The translations under genes and the position numbers were made by a program. The notes beneath the pieces were generated by a model that saw nothing but the letters and a program-made list of their open reading frames with translations, had not been told where the DNA came from and made no database searches. A stretch of 55,277 bases of DNA, taken from assembly GCA_027579435.1 (NCBI GenBank), contig JANBPK010000836.1, forward strand, positions 1-55,277. Direction: 5' to 3'. Each line of letters begins with the position of its first letter. The first letter of the stretch is position 1. This document shows, piece after piece, positions 34,844 through 46,580 of the stretch. This DNA comes from Candolleomyces eurysporus (Eukaryota > Basidiomycota > Agaricomycetes > Agaricales > Psathyrellaceae).

Positions 34844-37631
34844 TCAAGTGGTAGACGGTTGAGTGTGAGCTAGTATGTGGATTGTGCTTTCGTTACGCCT
34901 CATCGTCATACCGAGGCTAATAATACAGGTAGCACCTGGTCCTGCGGGGTTCATTGCAGCCTGTGCGTGGACAGCTATCCGTTTGATCACCTAGTAGACC
35001 ATTTAAGCTCCCCAGAACGACAGTCAGAGAATGGGTTTCAAACTTACCAGCAATACGTTGAAAGCTGTCCAATTGCCAAGCCACTATGAGAGTAGGGTTA
35101 AAGGGGCCACTCAACAGTTCAGTCGAAGGATGCAGCGACACATACCGTGGACGTGCGGATCTCACCAACACGCTCCAGCTCCTGTAATGTCTCCGGAGAT
35201 GTGATGGGACACTGCATTGTATGAACGACTCTGAGTGAGATAGAATGTGTAAGAGGGAAAGCACATAACTAATTACCTTTGCTCTAATTGCTGCTTCTAC
35301 ACGCTGCACATGGTGTTGCAAGGTCATTGCTTGTTCTTGGTGTACCTCTAGAGGGCCCCCGAAATATTGGATAATAGGCTCGTCCATGCCAGCACCGTTA
35401 AGCTGGTGGAATTCAGAATACAGCAAGCTTGCTGGTAAGTGTTCACAAAATTCCAATGCCAAGGCCAAGGATTCAATGGATCTTGTCAGGGTGAGCAAAA
35501 TCTGAGGGGCCTTAGGGTCAAGATCTCGAAAAGCCCAGATGAAAAGTTGAATGCATGAGAAAAGGTGCCAAAATGGCAAATTTTGGGAGGGTAGGCAAGT
35601 GAGCTGATCGAGTTCATTGTAGATGGCTGGAGGCTCCGGGAATGCTTTTAGGAGGGCCTCCCAGTGGAACCGGGAAACAAGACTGCACCTGTAAGGTAAG
35701 AAGATCATTGGTCGGGCAGGAAGGATTGACGGATGCTCCAACACCTCCTCAAGAGCGATGCAGAAGTAGTTGTAGGACAACCTGAGGTGGTATGAAGGTG
35801 ATACAAAGAAGCGCCTGGATTGATTTTTGGTTATAAGGAATTGGTGCACAGATGTATGACACACAGTCACAGCTGAGGTTTCATCCTTCGGGAGATTGAT
35901 GACTGGTCGCAGATTGACGAGGACCTGAACCACTTTGGAAGTTTCGATGCCAAGAATCATGCCGATTTGAGTGATTGAAGCCGGTTTATGATGTAGTGTG
36001 ATGGTTGAAATAATGTCAGAGAAATGAGGGTGATTCTCTGATTTTGCGAGAACGTGAGCGTAGAAAGCATCAAGTGTCTCAGGAAACCGGGGGAATGGTC
36101 CTTGCGCAGTCGGTGGTAGGCAGGTGAATTGCTTTACATGCTCCACCCAGCGGCTGATGGTATACAAAGCAGCAGCAGTAGGTTGCTTCCCATCATGAAG
36201 GATGTAGCAGCGATACAACAGATGCAGGTGATAAGAAGGAGGGGTAAAGAAACATCCGGAACGGCTCTCGGTAGTGAGGAAGTCGCGGAGGGATGTGTGA
36301 CACATTGTAACAGGTATGTCGTCGGTACCCGGAATATGGATGATTGCTTGCAAATTTACCAGGACCCGAACGACCTCGAAAGTCTCGATCCCAAGAAGTT
36401 CCGCGATCCCGATAATCGGAAGTGGTTCGAAGATTAATGCGAGAGTTGATATGATGTCGGAGAAATGCGGGATATTTTTGGAACGAGAGAGGGTTTTGGC
36501 ATAGAGGGTGTCGAGGCCTGGGTTCATGTTGAGCGTGTGCGGGAGACGGTCCATCGGTGTTGATTGGTCGTCGGTTGGATCCATGATGTATTTAAAGAGA
36601 GCAGACGCGAAGATGAACGAACCGCCAATGTGGTCTACCAATTGGTCCTTGTCCTTCTTCACTGGCCAATCCCCGCGATCGCGAATACAAGCTTTGATGA
36701 CGGGGTTTCGTTTTATCTCGGCCTCAAAGCAAGCACGCATAAACGCGTCGATGTCGTCGTGCGAACAATGATTGACGAGGTTCTCGAGACGGACTTGATC
36801 TTTCTCTAGGCAACCTTGGATGTGTTGCTCGACTCGGCTGGTGATGAAGAACCGGAGTGGGACGAGGGGGTTCTTCTTGAAGAAATCGAGCATGTCCTCA
36901 ATGAATGCCTGGACATCTTCACGGTCGTCGCATTCGTCGAGCCCGTCGATAACGATAAGGAAAGGTTTCTTGAGGAGGGTCATCCAGCGCAGGGGGCCAC
37001 TCCAGGCAGCCGCCTTGAAGGGCTCATACACCAAGTGACGAAGCTGTGCTGCTAAATTCGATTGTAAGAGGCCTGGATTCGTGTGGAGTGCCTTCTCAAT
37101 GAACGGCGCCGCCTCAGGGATCGCAGCGGCTAGCTGGCAGGCTAAAGTCGTGGCGAACCTAGCCATTCTGCTTCTATCGCCAGTGTTCCGAAAGAAGAAA
37201 AAGCTCCCGAGCAAGCGCTTTCTCTCTTCGAATATGAGCGCAATTTCTAGGGCGATAGCTGACTTTCCGCATCCCACGTAGCCGTGAAGCCAGAGGACAT
37301 GCGTATTCCACAGCAGCGTGCTGTCGGCCCAGGCGACTATCAATTCGATGATATCTATTCTTGTACCGGGAAGGCATGCTGAGTTTGGCGGAGCTGTCTC
37401 TCGGTCTCGAGTGTGGGATGCATCGAGAATAGGCTTGAGGAGCTGAATGAGGGCTGCAAGGCAAGTCATGAGCCAAGAGAAAGCGGCCATGGCCCACAGA
37501 ATCACGTACTCGCTTGGTCGTTCGAGGAAATGTACTGGTTTCCGTGGATGACGTAGTTTTTTTTGCTCGCCAATTTGAAAATCGTGAGCATTTGAAAAGA
37601 TTTCAACGTGTGCAGGAGGGCTCTCGGCCAT
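34844..37631 (-). CDS. NACHT receptor A of the tandem array (frame broken by one extra A)
   Basis: Exons are 37510-37631, 35277-37453, 35146-35211, 35048-35083 and 34844-34990. The ATG at 37631 begins MAESPPAHVEIFSNAHDFQI. Exon 1 has eight As near 37557 where seven are needed to match copy B. The extra A shifts the frame and happens to leave a long open frame that reads through intron 1 (37454-37509). The NACHT exon has Walker A GYVGCGKS, Walker B FLIVIDGLDECDD and FFITSR. Two winged-helix-like modules follow. The 3' exons encode CPITSPETLQELERVGEI, then WLGNWTAFNVLL, then VIKRIAVHAQAAMNPAG. With seven As the product is 848 aa. No WD40, ankyrin or TPR sensor repeats follow. It is likely a STAND ATPase in non-self recognition, but its ligand and effector are unknown. 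Confidence 0.8.
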
Positions 37632-39297
37632 CTGAGATGTCAAGAGGTACGGTGTGGATGGTTGATGAAGACAGGGGGAAGGAGAAAGGGACAAGAGGAA
37701 GCAATATGAACACAGCACATTCAACACGAGTCTAACATAAGGAAATTATAGTCGTTTGCATAATAGTCGGCAATCGCTGTCAAGTCGTTTTTGCGTGCTG
37801 GCAGAAAATGCGCCACCTTTTATTGTTACGGTTGCCTTGTCGAACGTTAAAGACCGCTTGACGAGCATTCAACCAGAGCTTTCAAATTAACGGGATGACC
37901 GTTGCCGACAGCTGTCATAACCTTACCTGCAAAACAAAAACGACTTCAAGCTACTATGCCAACGACTGGAATGACAGTCCCCACACAAGGATTCCTGAAA
38001 ACGGAAACTACACATGCCGTTTGCACGGCCACCCAGCGCCACGGGTGTAGTTGATTAATCTAATAAGATCTCGCAGATTCTGTTGTGTCATACTCTATCC
38101 TGTCCGAAATCGCCAATTTTAGCGAGATAACAAGGTTCGAGGTATGCCAAGCATGAACTCGGAAGTTATTAGTGGGGAAAATGTCAAAGAGACAGAGACA
38201 ATTGCCAGTATAAGGCACAGAATACCGGACTCAAGGTTCATCTATATTGAAGGCTTACGACCCCTGCCAGTAGTCATTTCAGAACCGGAAAATGAGCACA
38301 GACGAGATGTGCCCACCGCCCGCTTTATAGACCAGTTGTGGGGTTAGTAGCTATAGAACATTGCACTGGCACCATAAAGGCCGTCCCGCTATGGATTGTC
38401 TACTCTCCATCCAGTGTCGTTTGGAGCATTCTCATCTAACGTGTCACTAGCACTCCGAACATTATCAATAGAGGACGTGACCGGAGAACAGTGTAAGTAA
38501 CCCCAAAGAGTACTAGGAGCAGGCTCAAAAGAATAAGCGGGGGAACCTGCTGAAAGGTTCGGAGAGGGTTCGACGGTGACGATGCCGCTGCCGCCAACAA
38601 AAAAAAGCGAAAGCAGTTGTCGTATACCCCCAGCGTGGCCATATCCTCAAGCCAACCACTCAGACCGGTTATGGAGTGAGCGACTCAGGGACGCCGTCGA
38701 GACTGAAGAGCTTTTCTTCAAAGATATACTCGCACAAGTAATTGTTGACGTAAAGCTCGAAAGTTACCTTCCTTGCACAAGCAATGCCATGATCCATCTG
38801 TTTTCGTTTTTCAACTCATACCTGAAGAGCTTGAAACACTCAATTCTCAGCTTCCAGAGAGTTCATCGTTTGAGAAGGCCTGGCTCGTAGAAGCATCGCC
38901 GATGGGTGCTCATAGAACAAAGGAAGGAGCACCAATATCAGAGCTGTGATACGGAGGATAAACACAATCATCGTCCCCCTTCTGCACACCCCAATCAAAG
39001 TATCACAACTGGAATAAATTCGTCGATCTCTTCTTGAGACTTCGACGGTTTCTGACGCTTGAACAGTTTTAACAGTTTTTNGAAGATCAATCCACTTGCG
39101 TTGAGATCCTGTCAGAAACGCAGCCCCTCGATGACTCGGAGTGCGCTGGACCCGGCCGGTCCAAGAAACAGTGGTGCATCGGATGTGAGTGGAATGCGGA
39201 GGAAAGACAGGCAAGGAGCGCCGCAGCAGAGAGTCACGGAGAGGGGAGAGGACTCTGAAACGGGAAATTCAGAAATAGTTTTCGTGTTCTTTGTCTC
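37632..39297. other. Upstream flank of receptor A
   Basis: This aligns with 44407-45895 at clearly lower identity than the receptor core. A minus-strand frame conserved with unit 2 (see 45185-45541) is disrupted here by an 8-T run and a 7-bp insertion. Confidence 0.5.
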
Positions 39298-41619
39298 GGT
39301 CGATGCAATCATTTGCTCCTGTTTGAACCCGTAGTTGATGGTCTCCGCCAATGAAATCCTTGACGGTGACATGACTTCGTACTCTCTCGGACGACCGTTC
39401 CATTTCTATTATCTCAGCACCACAAAGTTCGAACGCTCATATATCATAAATGGCGGACGGACTGTGCGTCTATCAAGCGTCCCTCTGCAGAGAGATCGAG
39501 AACCCCACGTATTAACACTGCAATCCCCCCCNGCGGTCCACAATCGCAGCGCACACCGCCAAACGCGAAGACTATCGCTGGCAACGCGCGCAGGAGAAGG
39601 AATCTCGAAAGAAGCTGACGCCGGATCTCGCCCGGGTTTGAACCCCAAGCTGTGTTGGTTCCTTTGCCCAAATACTCGGAGAGCGTGGATAGCGGGCTAA
39701 GCCCACAGGAGGGGCGGGAGGAAGTAGTGGAGGAGAAGAGGGCACCAGAATCTCGTTAGGTGGTGGAGTAGAGGGCCTAGCTGCTTTGGATGCTATGAAA
39801 TCTCTGCCCTCACAAGCCTTTTCGCCGTTGCTTCTGCCGCCCGTCAACCAGATGCTTGAAAAATCTTCGTGACAAAGTCAAGTTTTTGCTCTGGTTTCCT
39901 CAATCAAGCATTTTCGACATCACCTGCACTTCAGAGTCGGCGAATACGATTCCATGAAGCCCCTCTTCGCATGCTGAGCTCGTCGACCGCAACTTGGCAT
40001 GACGGCACGACAGTAGACGTGCACACGTCCAAAAANGTCGCGACGGGGCATCCCTATAGCACGGGCCTAGCAGCCTGTCCAAGGACATTCTAACGATCGC
40101 CCTCAAGCACCACCAACCAGAGGAGAATGAGGAGATGGCCGTTCGGAGGTTTGGTTTGCCCAACCCGAGAAGCTACCACGACCCATAGGATCCATGGTCA
40201 TGACTCACCAACGACATTTTACCTTTCCTTCGGACTCGGCCACGTAGGCCTACCACTCTGGTTTCAACAACGGGGAGCATGGGATTGATATCGAGCGCGG
40301 CTGGTATGTTCATGAATTCATTTCACTCACGCACCTACTGAACATACACTTGCAGTGGTGGGACGGCCCCTATGGCGTGGCCTGGATTTCTTTGCCACTG
40401 AAGGTCCCCCGTCCAGCATCATTACCGAAAACTCCAGTCCCGGTCAATGCTGTTCCCTACATCGACTGCGTCACTCCGGACACGCAAATTGAACCATCCT
40501 CATCAAAATTAAAGCACGCCTCATCGTCGTCTGCACACATTACCACTCAGCGCGAGTACGGTAACCTCTTTCTGGGGATAGCTTCCCCTCCTCGAGGGTC
40601 CGGTCCTCCGCTACCCTCACACCGCTATCAAGACACCACCGCCATCACCGTTGATCTCATTTCAACTACCTGTGGGTTGCCCTCCCTACACCACCTGTTC
40701 CCACTCGACCGACCGACACCTCCGTAGATTAGCGTCGCCGTCGTCGTCGATCCAAGGAACAAGAAGGAGATTGATGATCCTCGAGGGGCTCGCTGCCAAT
40801 CCCGCCGAGAGGCCCCTGCAGTAAAGCTTGGGTAACCGGCCTGCGAAGGTCACAGTGCGTTGTGCCGGCGGGGTCGGGGTTGATGACGATGAAGTCGACG
40901 GCAACTCCCTCAACCTCATCTGTGAGCGCCGAGGGCAACCAATGCGTGTTTTTGATTGGTTGATTCCACAACCGTCCACGCTCAACCGCCTTTCTCACTC
41001 GGAACATCCGTCAGGTTCGAGCTCAGGCTCCATCTTAGCCTTGCCAGAAGCCCGATCAACTGCTGATCTGACTTTAACGACAACGACTGCGACTGCGAGT
41101 TCAAGAAAGCCACGAGCGGACGTATCCCGCCTTTTGATCAAACGACCGCAGCGGGGNTCTGGTGTGTGGAGAGAGACTACGTTTCTCCCTGGAAATTTAG
41201 GCAGTGTTCTGTTCCGATCCAGGAGCTCGCGGATTCGAGGAAGGTTATACATTTGGTTTCTGTCGTCGCCGTTGCGCACTCCGATTCGTCTACTGAGATG
41301 ACCCTTATCTTTATTTCTGGAGTATCACGGTCGTCGTGTTCAGAAGGTATTTCGTTGTACACTGCTGTTCTCTACCTATGTCAGTTATTGACAGAAATTC
41401 CTTGTCGACGTGTTGTCGTCCCTTATCTCGAAGCGAGATAGAGTGGTCCAGGTCAGATCGTCGACCGGATAGATATCGTTGATTTTACCAAAATTGAGCT
41501 GGTCGGAAGGTACTTGAACACTCGCTGGGTCTAGTGGCACTGCACTCTGGCTTGGTCATAAGGGCAAGATTTAGTAAATATTACAGCTCAGAATATACTT
41601 CTACAGGGGGGTGACCGAG

Positions 41620-44406
41620 TCAAGTGGTAGACGGTTGAGTGTGAGCTAGTATGTGGATTGTGCTTTCGTTACGCCTCATCGTCATACCGAGGCTAAGAAT
41701 ACAGGTGGCACCTGGTCCTGCGGGGTTCATTGCAGCCTGTGCGTGGACAGCTATCCGTTTGATCACCTAGTAGACCATTTAAGCTCCCCAGAACGACAGT
41801 CAGAGAATGGGTTTCAAACTTACCAGCAATACGTTGAAAGCTGTCCAATTGCCAAGCCACTATGAGAGTAGGGTTAAAGGGGCCACTCAACAATTCAGTC
41901 GAAGGATGCAGCGACACATACCGTGGACGTGCGGATCTCACCAACACGCTCCAGCTCCTGTAATGTCTCCGGAGATGTGATGGGACACTGCATTGTATGA
42001 ACGACTCTGAGTGAGATAGAATGTGTAAGAGGGAAAGCACATAACTAACTACCTTTGCTCTAATTGCTGCTTCTACACGCTGCACATGGTGTTGCAAGGT
42101 CATTGCTTGTTCTTGGTGTACCTCTAGAGGGCCCCCGAAATATTGGATAATAGGCTCGTCCATGCCAGCACCGTTAAGCTGGTGGAATTCAGAATACAGC
42201 AAGCTTGCTGGTAAGTGTTCACAAAATTCCAATGCCAAGGCCAAGGATTCAATGGATCTTGTCAGGGTGAGCAAAATCTGAGGGGCCTTAGGGTCAAGAT
42301 CTCGAAAAGCCCAGACGAAAAGTTGAATGCATGAGAAAAGGTGCCAAAATGGCAAATTTTGGGAGGGTAGGCAAGTAAGCTGATCGAGTTCATTGTAGAT
42401 GGCTGGAGGCTCCGGGATTGCTTTTAGGAGGGCCTCCCAGTGGAACCAGGAAACAAGACTGCACCTGTAAGGTAAGAAGATCATTGGTCGGGCAGGAAGG
42501 ATTGACGGATGCTCCAACACCTCCTCAAGAGCGATGCAGAAGTAGTTGTAGGACAACCTGAGGTGGTATGAAGGTGATACAAAGAAGCGCCTGGATTGAT
42601 TTTTGGTTATAAGGAATTGGTGCACAGATGTATGACACACAGTCACAGCTGAGGTTTCATCCTTCGGGAGATTGATGACTGGTCGCAGATTGACGAGGAC
42701 CTGAACCACTTTGGAAGTTTCGATGCCAAGAATCATGCCGATCTGAGTGATTGAAGCCGGTTTATGATGTAGTGTGATGGTTGAAATAATGTCAGAGAAA
42801 TGAGGGTGATTCTCTGATTTTGCGAGAACGTGAGCGTAGAAAGCATCAAGTGTCTCAGGAAACCGGGGGAATGGTCCTTGCGCAGTCGGTGGTAGGCAGG
42901 TGAATTGCTTTACATGCTCCACCCAGCGGCTGATGCTATACAAAGCAGCAGCAGTAGGTTGCTTCCCATCATGAAGGATGTAGCAGCGATACAACAGATG
43001 CAGGTGATAAGAAGGAGGGGTAAAGAAACATCCGGAACGGCTCTCGGTAGTGAGGAAGTCGCGGAGGGATGTGTGACACATTGTAACAGGTATGTCGTCG
43101 GTACCCGGAATATGGATGATTGCTTGCAAATTTACCAGGACCCGAACGACCTCGAAAGTCTCGATCCCAAGAAGTTCCGCGATCCCGATAATCGGAAGTG
43201 GTTCGAAGATTAATGCGAGAGTTGATATGATGTCGGAGAAATGCGGGATATTTTTGGAACGAGAGAGGGTTTTGGCATAGAGGGTGTCGAGGCCTGGGTT
43301 CATGTTGAGCGTGTGCGGGAGACGGTCCATCGGTGTTGATTGGTCGTCGGTGGGATCCATGATGTATTTGAAGAGAGCAGACGCGAAGATGAACGAACCG
43401 CCAATGTGGTCTACCAATTGGTCCTTGTCCTTCTTCACTGGCCAATCCCCGCGATCGCGAATACAAGCTTTGATGACGGGGTTTCGTTTTATCTCGGCCT
43501 CAAAGCAAGCACGCATAAACGCGTCGATGTCGTCGTGCGAACAATGATTGACGAGGTTCTCGAGACGGACTTGATCTTTCTCTAGGCAACCTTGGATGTG
43601 TTGCTCGACTCGGCTGGTGATGAAGAACCGGAGTGGGACGAGGGGGTTCTTCTTGAAGAAATCGAGCATGTCCTCAATGAATGCCTGGACATCTTCACGG
43701 TCGTCGCATTCGTCGAGCCCGTCGATAACGATAAGGAAAGGTTTCTTGAGGAGGGTCATCCAGCGCAGGGGGCCACTCCAGGCAGCCGCCTTGAAGGGCT
43801 CATACACCAAGTGACGAAGCTGTGCTGCTAAATTCGATTGTAAGAGGCCTGGCTTCGTGTGGAGTGCCTTCTCAATGAATGGCGCCGCCTCAGGGATCGC
43901 AGCGGCTAGCTGGCAGGCTAAAGTCGTGGCAAACCTAGCCATTCTGCTTCTATCGCCAGTGTTCCGAAAGAAGAAAAAGCTGCCCAGCAAGCGCTTTCTC
44001 TCTTCGAATATGAGCGCAATTTCCAAGGCGATAGCTGACTTTCCGCATCCTACGTAGCCGTGGAGCCAGAGGACATGCGTATTCCATAGCAGCGTGCTGT
44101 CGGCCCAGGCGAGGATCATGTCGATGATATCTATTCGTGTACCGGGAAGGCATGCTGAGTTTGGCGGAGATGTCTCTCGGTCTCGAGTGTGAGATGCATC
44201 GAGAATAGGCTGGAGGAGCTGAATGAGGGCTGCAAGGCAAGCTATGAGCTAAGAGAAAACACCCATGGTTCACGGAATCACGTACTCGCTTGTTCGTTCG
44301 AGGAGATGTACTGATTTCCGTGGACGATGTAGCTGTTCTGCTCGCCGATTTGGATATCGTGAGCATTTGAAAAGATTTCGACGTGTGCAGGAGGGCTCTC
44401 GGCCAT
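41620..44406 (-). CDS. NACHT receptor B of the tandem array, intact, 848 aa
   Basis: This is the best copy. Exons are 44286-44406, 42053-44229, 41922-41987, 41824-41859 and 41620-41766, totalling 849 codons with no break. The introns are 56, 65, 62 and 57 bp. Residues 10-35 hold the N-terminal motif (EIFSNAHDIQIGEQNSYIVH). Walker A is at about 98-105 and Walker B at about 205-217. Two copies of a winged-helix-like module lie at about 354-463 and 501-610 (DTLYAKTLSRSKNIPHFSDI versus DAFYAHVLAKSENHPHFSDI). A helical C-terminal region ends in the small exons. An alternative end is a stop 24 bases into intron 4, but exon 5 stays in frame in the diverged copy C, which favours the spliced form. Role as for copy A. 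Confidence 0.85.
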
Positions 44407-46580
44407 CTGAGATGTCAAGAGGTGTGGTATGGATGATTGATGACGAGGACAGGGGGGAGAAAGGGGACAAGAGGAAGGAATGTGAACACAGCACAATCAA
44501 CACGAGTCTAACATAAGGAAAGTATAGTCGTTTGCATAATAATCGGCAATCGCTGTCAAGTTGTTTTTGCGTGCCGGCAGAAAGTGCGCCACCCACCTTG
44601 TATGTCACGGTTGCCTTGTTGGACATTATAGACCGGTTGACAAGCGTTCAACCAGGCATTCAAACTTAGCGGGATCACCGTTGCCGACAGCTGTCATAAC
44701 CTTACTTGCAAAACAAAAACGACTACAAGCTGCTATGCCAACCACCGTAATGACAGTCTCCACACAAGGGCGTTCCTGAAAACGGTGCAGGTAAGTAAGA
44801 TCTCGCAGATTCTGTTGTGTCATACTCTCTCCCGTCCGAAATCGCCAATTTTAGCGAGACAACAAAGTTCGAGGTATGACAAGCATGAACTCGGAAGTTA
44901 TTAGTGGGGAAAATGCCAAAGAAACAGAGGCAATTGCGAGTATTAAGGCACAGAATACCGGGTCCAGGCGACAATGACCTCGTTCCAAAGTTCCGTCAAA
45001 GCCCTTTCTTGTGTTAGTTTTGGAGTTCAAGGTTTACCTATATTGAAGGCTTTTGAACCCTGCCAGTAGTCATTTCAGAACTGAAAAATGAGCACAGACG
45101 ATAGGTGCCCACCGCCCGTTTAACAGACCAGTAGTGGGGTTAGTAGCTAAAGAACATTGCACTGGCACCGTACAGGCCGTCCCGCTATGGATTGGCTACT
45201 CTCCATCCAGTGTCATTCGGAGCATTCTCGTCTAACGTGCCGCTAGCATCCACATTATTAATGGAGGACATGACCATAGAACGGTGCAAGTAACCCCGAA
45301 GAGTACTAGGAGCAGGCTCAAAAGAATAAGCGGGGGAACCTGCTGAAAGGTTCGGAGAGGGAGTGGGTTCGACGGCAACGATGCCGCTGCCGCCAACAAA
45401 AAAAGCGAAAGCCGTTGTCGTATACCCCCAGCGTGGCCACACCAGCCACTCAGACCGGTTGTGGAGTGAGCGGCTCAGGGACGCAGTCGAGACTGAAGAG
45501 CTTTTCTTCAAAGCAATACTTGCACAAGTAATTGTTGACATAAAGCTCGAAAGTTACCTTCCTTGCATAAGCAATCCCATCGGTTTTCGTTTTTCAACTC
45601 ATACCTGAAGAGCTTGGAACGCTCAATTCTCGGCTTTCAGCGAGTTCATCGTTCAAGAAGGCCTGGCTCGTAGAAGCATCGTCGATGGCTGCTCATAGAA
45701 CAAAGGAAGGCACACCAATATCAGAGTTATGATACAGAGGATAAACACAATTATCATCCCACTTCTGCAAACTCTGATCAAAGTACCGCAACTGGAATCA
45801 GATCGTTGGTCTCTTCTTTGACGGTTTCTGATGCTTGAACAATTTTTGAAGATCGATCCACTCGCGTTGAGCTCCTGTCAGAAACACGGAGCCTGTCTTC
45901 GAACTGAAGTTCCCAGTAATGGTACTGAACAAGACACGAGTACGTGCCGGCCAACCTCAATGAGAGTATCCAAACGAGAACGTGGCATACCTAATGTGAA
46001 GAGTGTCAAGATGGCGACACCGCCAAGGTTATACCTGAGGGAAAAGATCACATTCAGCTGCGACGCATTTGTCTGTGGCTGCATTGTTCATTCCTCCCAG
46101 TAACACTTGTCTCCACATTCATCGCATCAATCCACCTTTCCAACGACAAAATCTCAACTTGGAAGAGCAGGGACGACCTGAAAGTATCGAAATCAAACGA
46201 TGTCGATTGTGACCTTGGCACAGGAAACGCCAACAAATCTCTGACCACGGTGTTCGCGTACTTGTTGACACAATTCACTGGCTTATCGACATTCCCTTTT
46301 TTGCATGGGTTCATTTGTCCAACGAAAATATTGGGTGCCCAAACGGCGCGGGGAATCATGTGAGGCCAAGATAGCCACGTCCGTTACACGAATCACGCCA
46401 GAAATTATGAGGTTCTGGAAGGTATTTCGTATCATGTAGATGAGGGTGATGAGCCTCCTAGCGTCTTGTATAGTACTGCAAAAAAACAGAGATGACGGAC
46501 AATCACAAGTTCATCTTCCAAATCGTTTAACTTGACTAGAACCTGGTGGGATCAGCCTGTTCACACTTTGTTTGTTGCCC
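44407..46580. other. Upstream flank of receptor B
   Basis: A minus-strand frame at 45185-45541 (ATG not verified) encodes WGYTTTAFAFFVGGSGIV, then SPNLSAGSPAYSFEPAPSTL and a short acidic end. Its C-terminal half is matched in unit 1 when one T is dropped. It may be the last exon of a small membrane-protein gene, now degenerating. I do not recognise it. Confidence 0.3.

Larger units (their letters stand above)
32555..39297. repeat. Tandem array unit 1 (6.74 kb)
   Basis: The unit starts at GGTCGATGCAATCATTTG, which recurs at 39298, and homology between units 1 and 2 runs to about 39120. It holds a left flank of about 2.3 kb, receptor A on the minus strand, and about 1.6 kb of upstream flank. 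Left-flank plus-strand frames (for example SLGRPFHFYYLSTTKFERSY at 32650-32705, and text spliced across a GTATGT...TTGCAG intron near 33550-33601) are shared with unit 2. They may be a decayed second gene, which I do not recognise. Ns occur at 32789 and 39081. Confidence 0.85.
39298..46580. repeat. Tandem array unit 2
   Basis: Nearly identical to unit 1 from its left edge to about position 43970, then clearly more diverged. About 46054-46580 is private to this unit, including an unrecognised 101-codon minus frame at 46054-46359. Ns occur at 39532, 40036 and 41157. Confidence 0.85.

Noticed and set aside
34917..37727. A single 936-codon frame for receptor A
   Set aside because: It reads through intron 1 only because of an extra A in a poly-A run and ends inside unspliced 3' introns. 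The spliced structure is supported by copies B and C.
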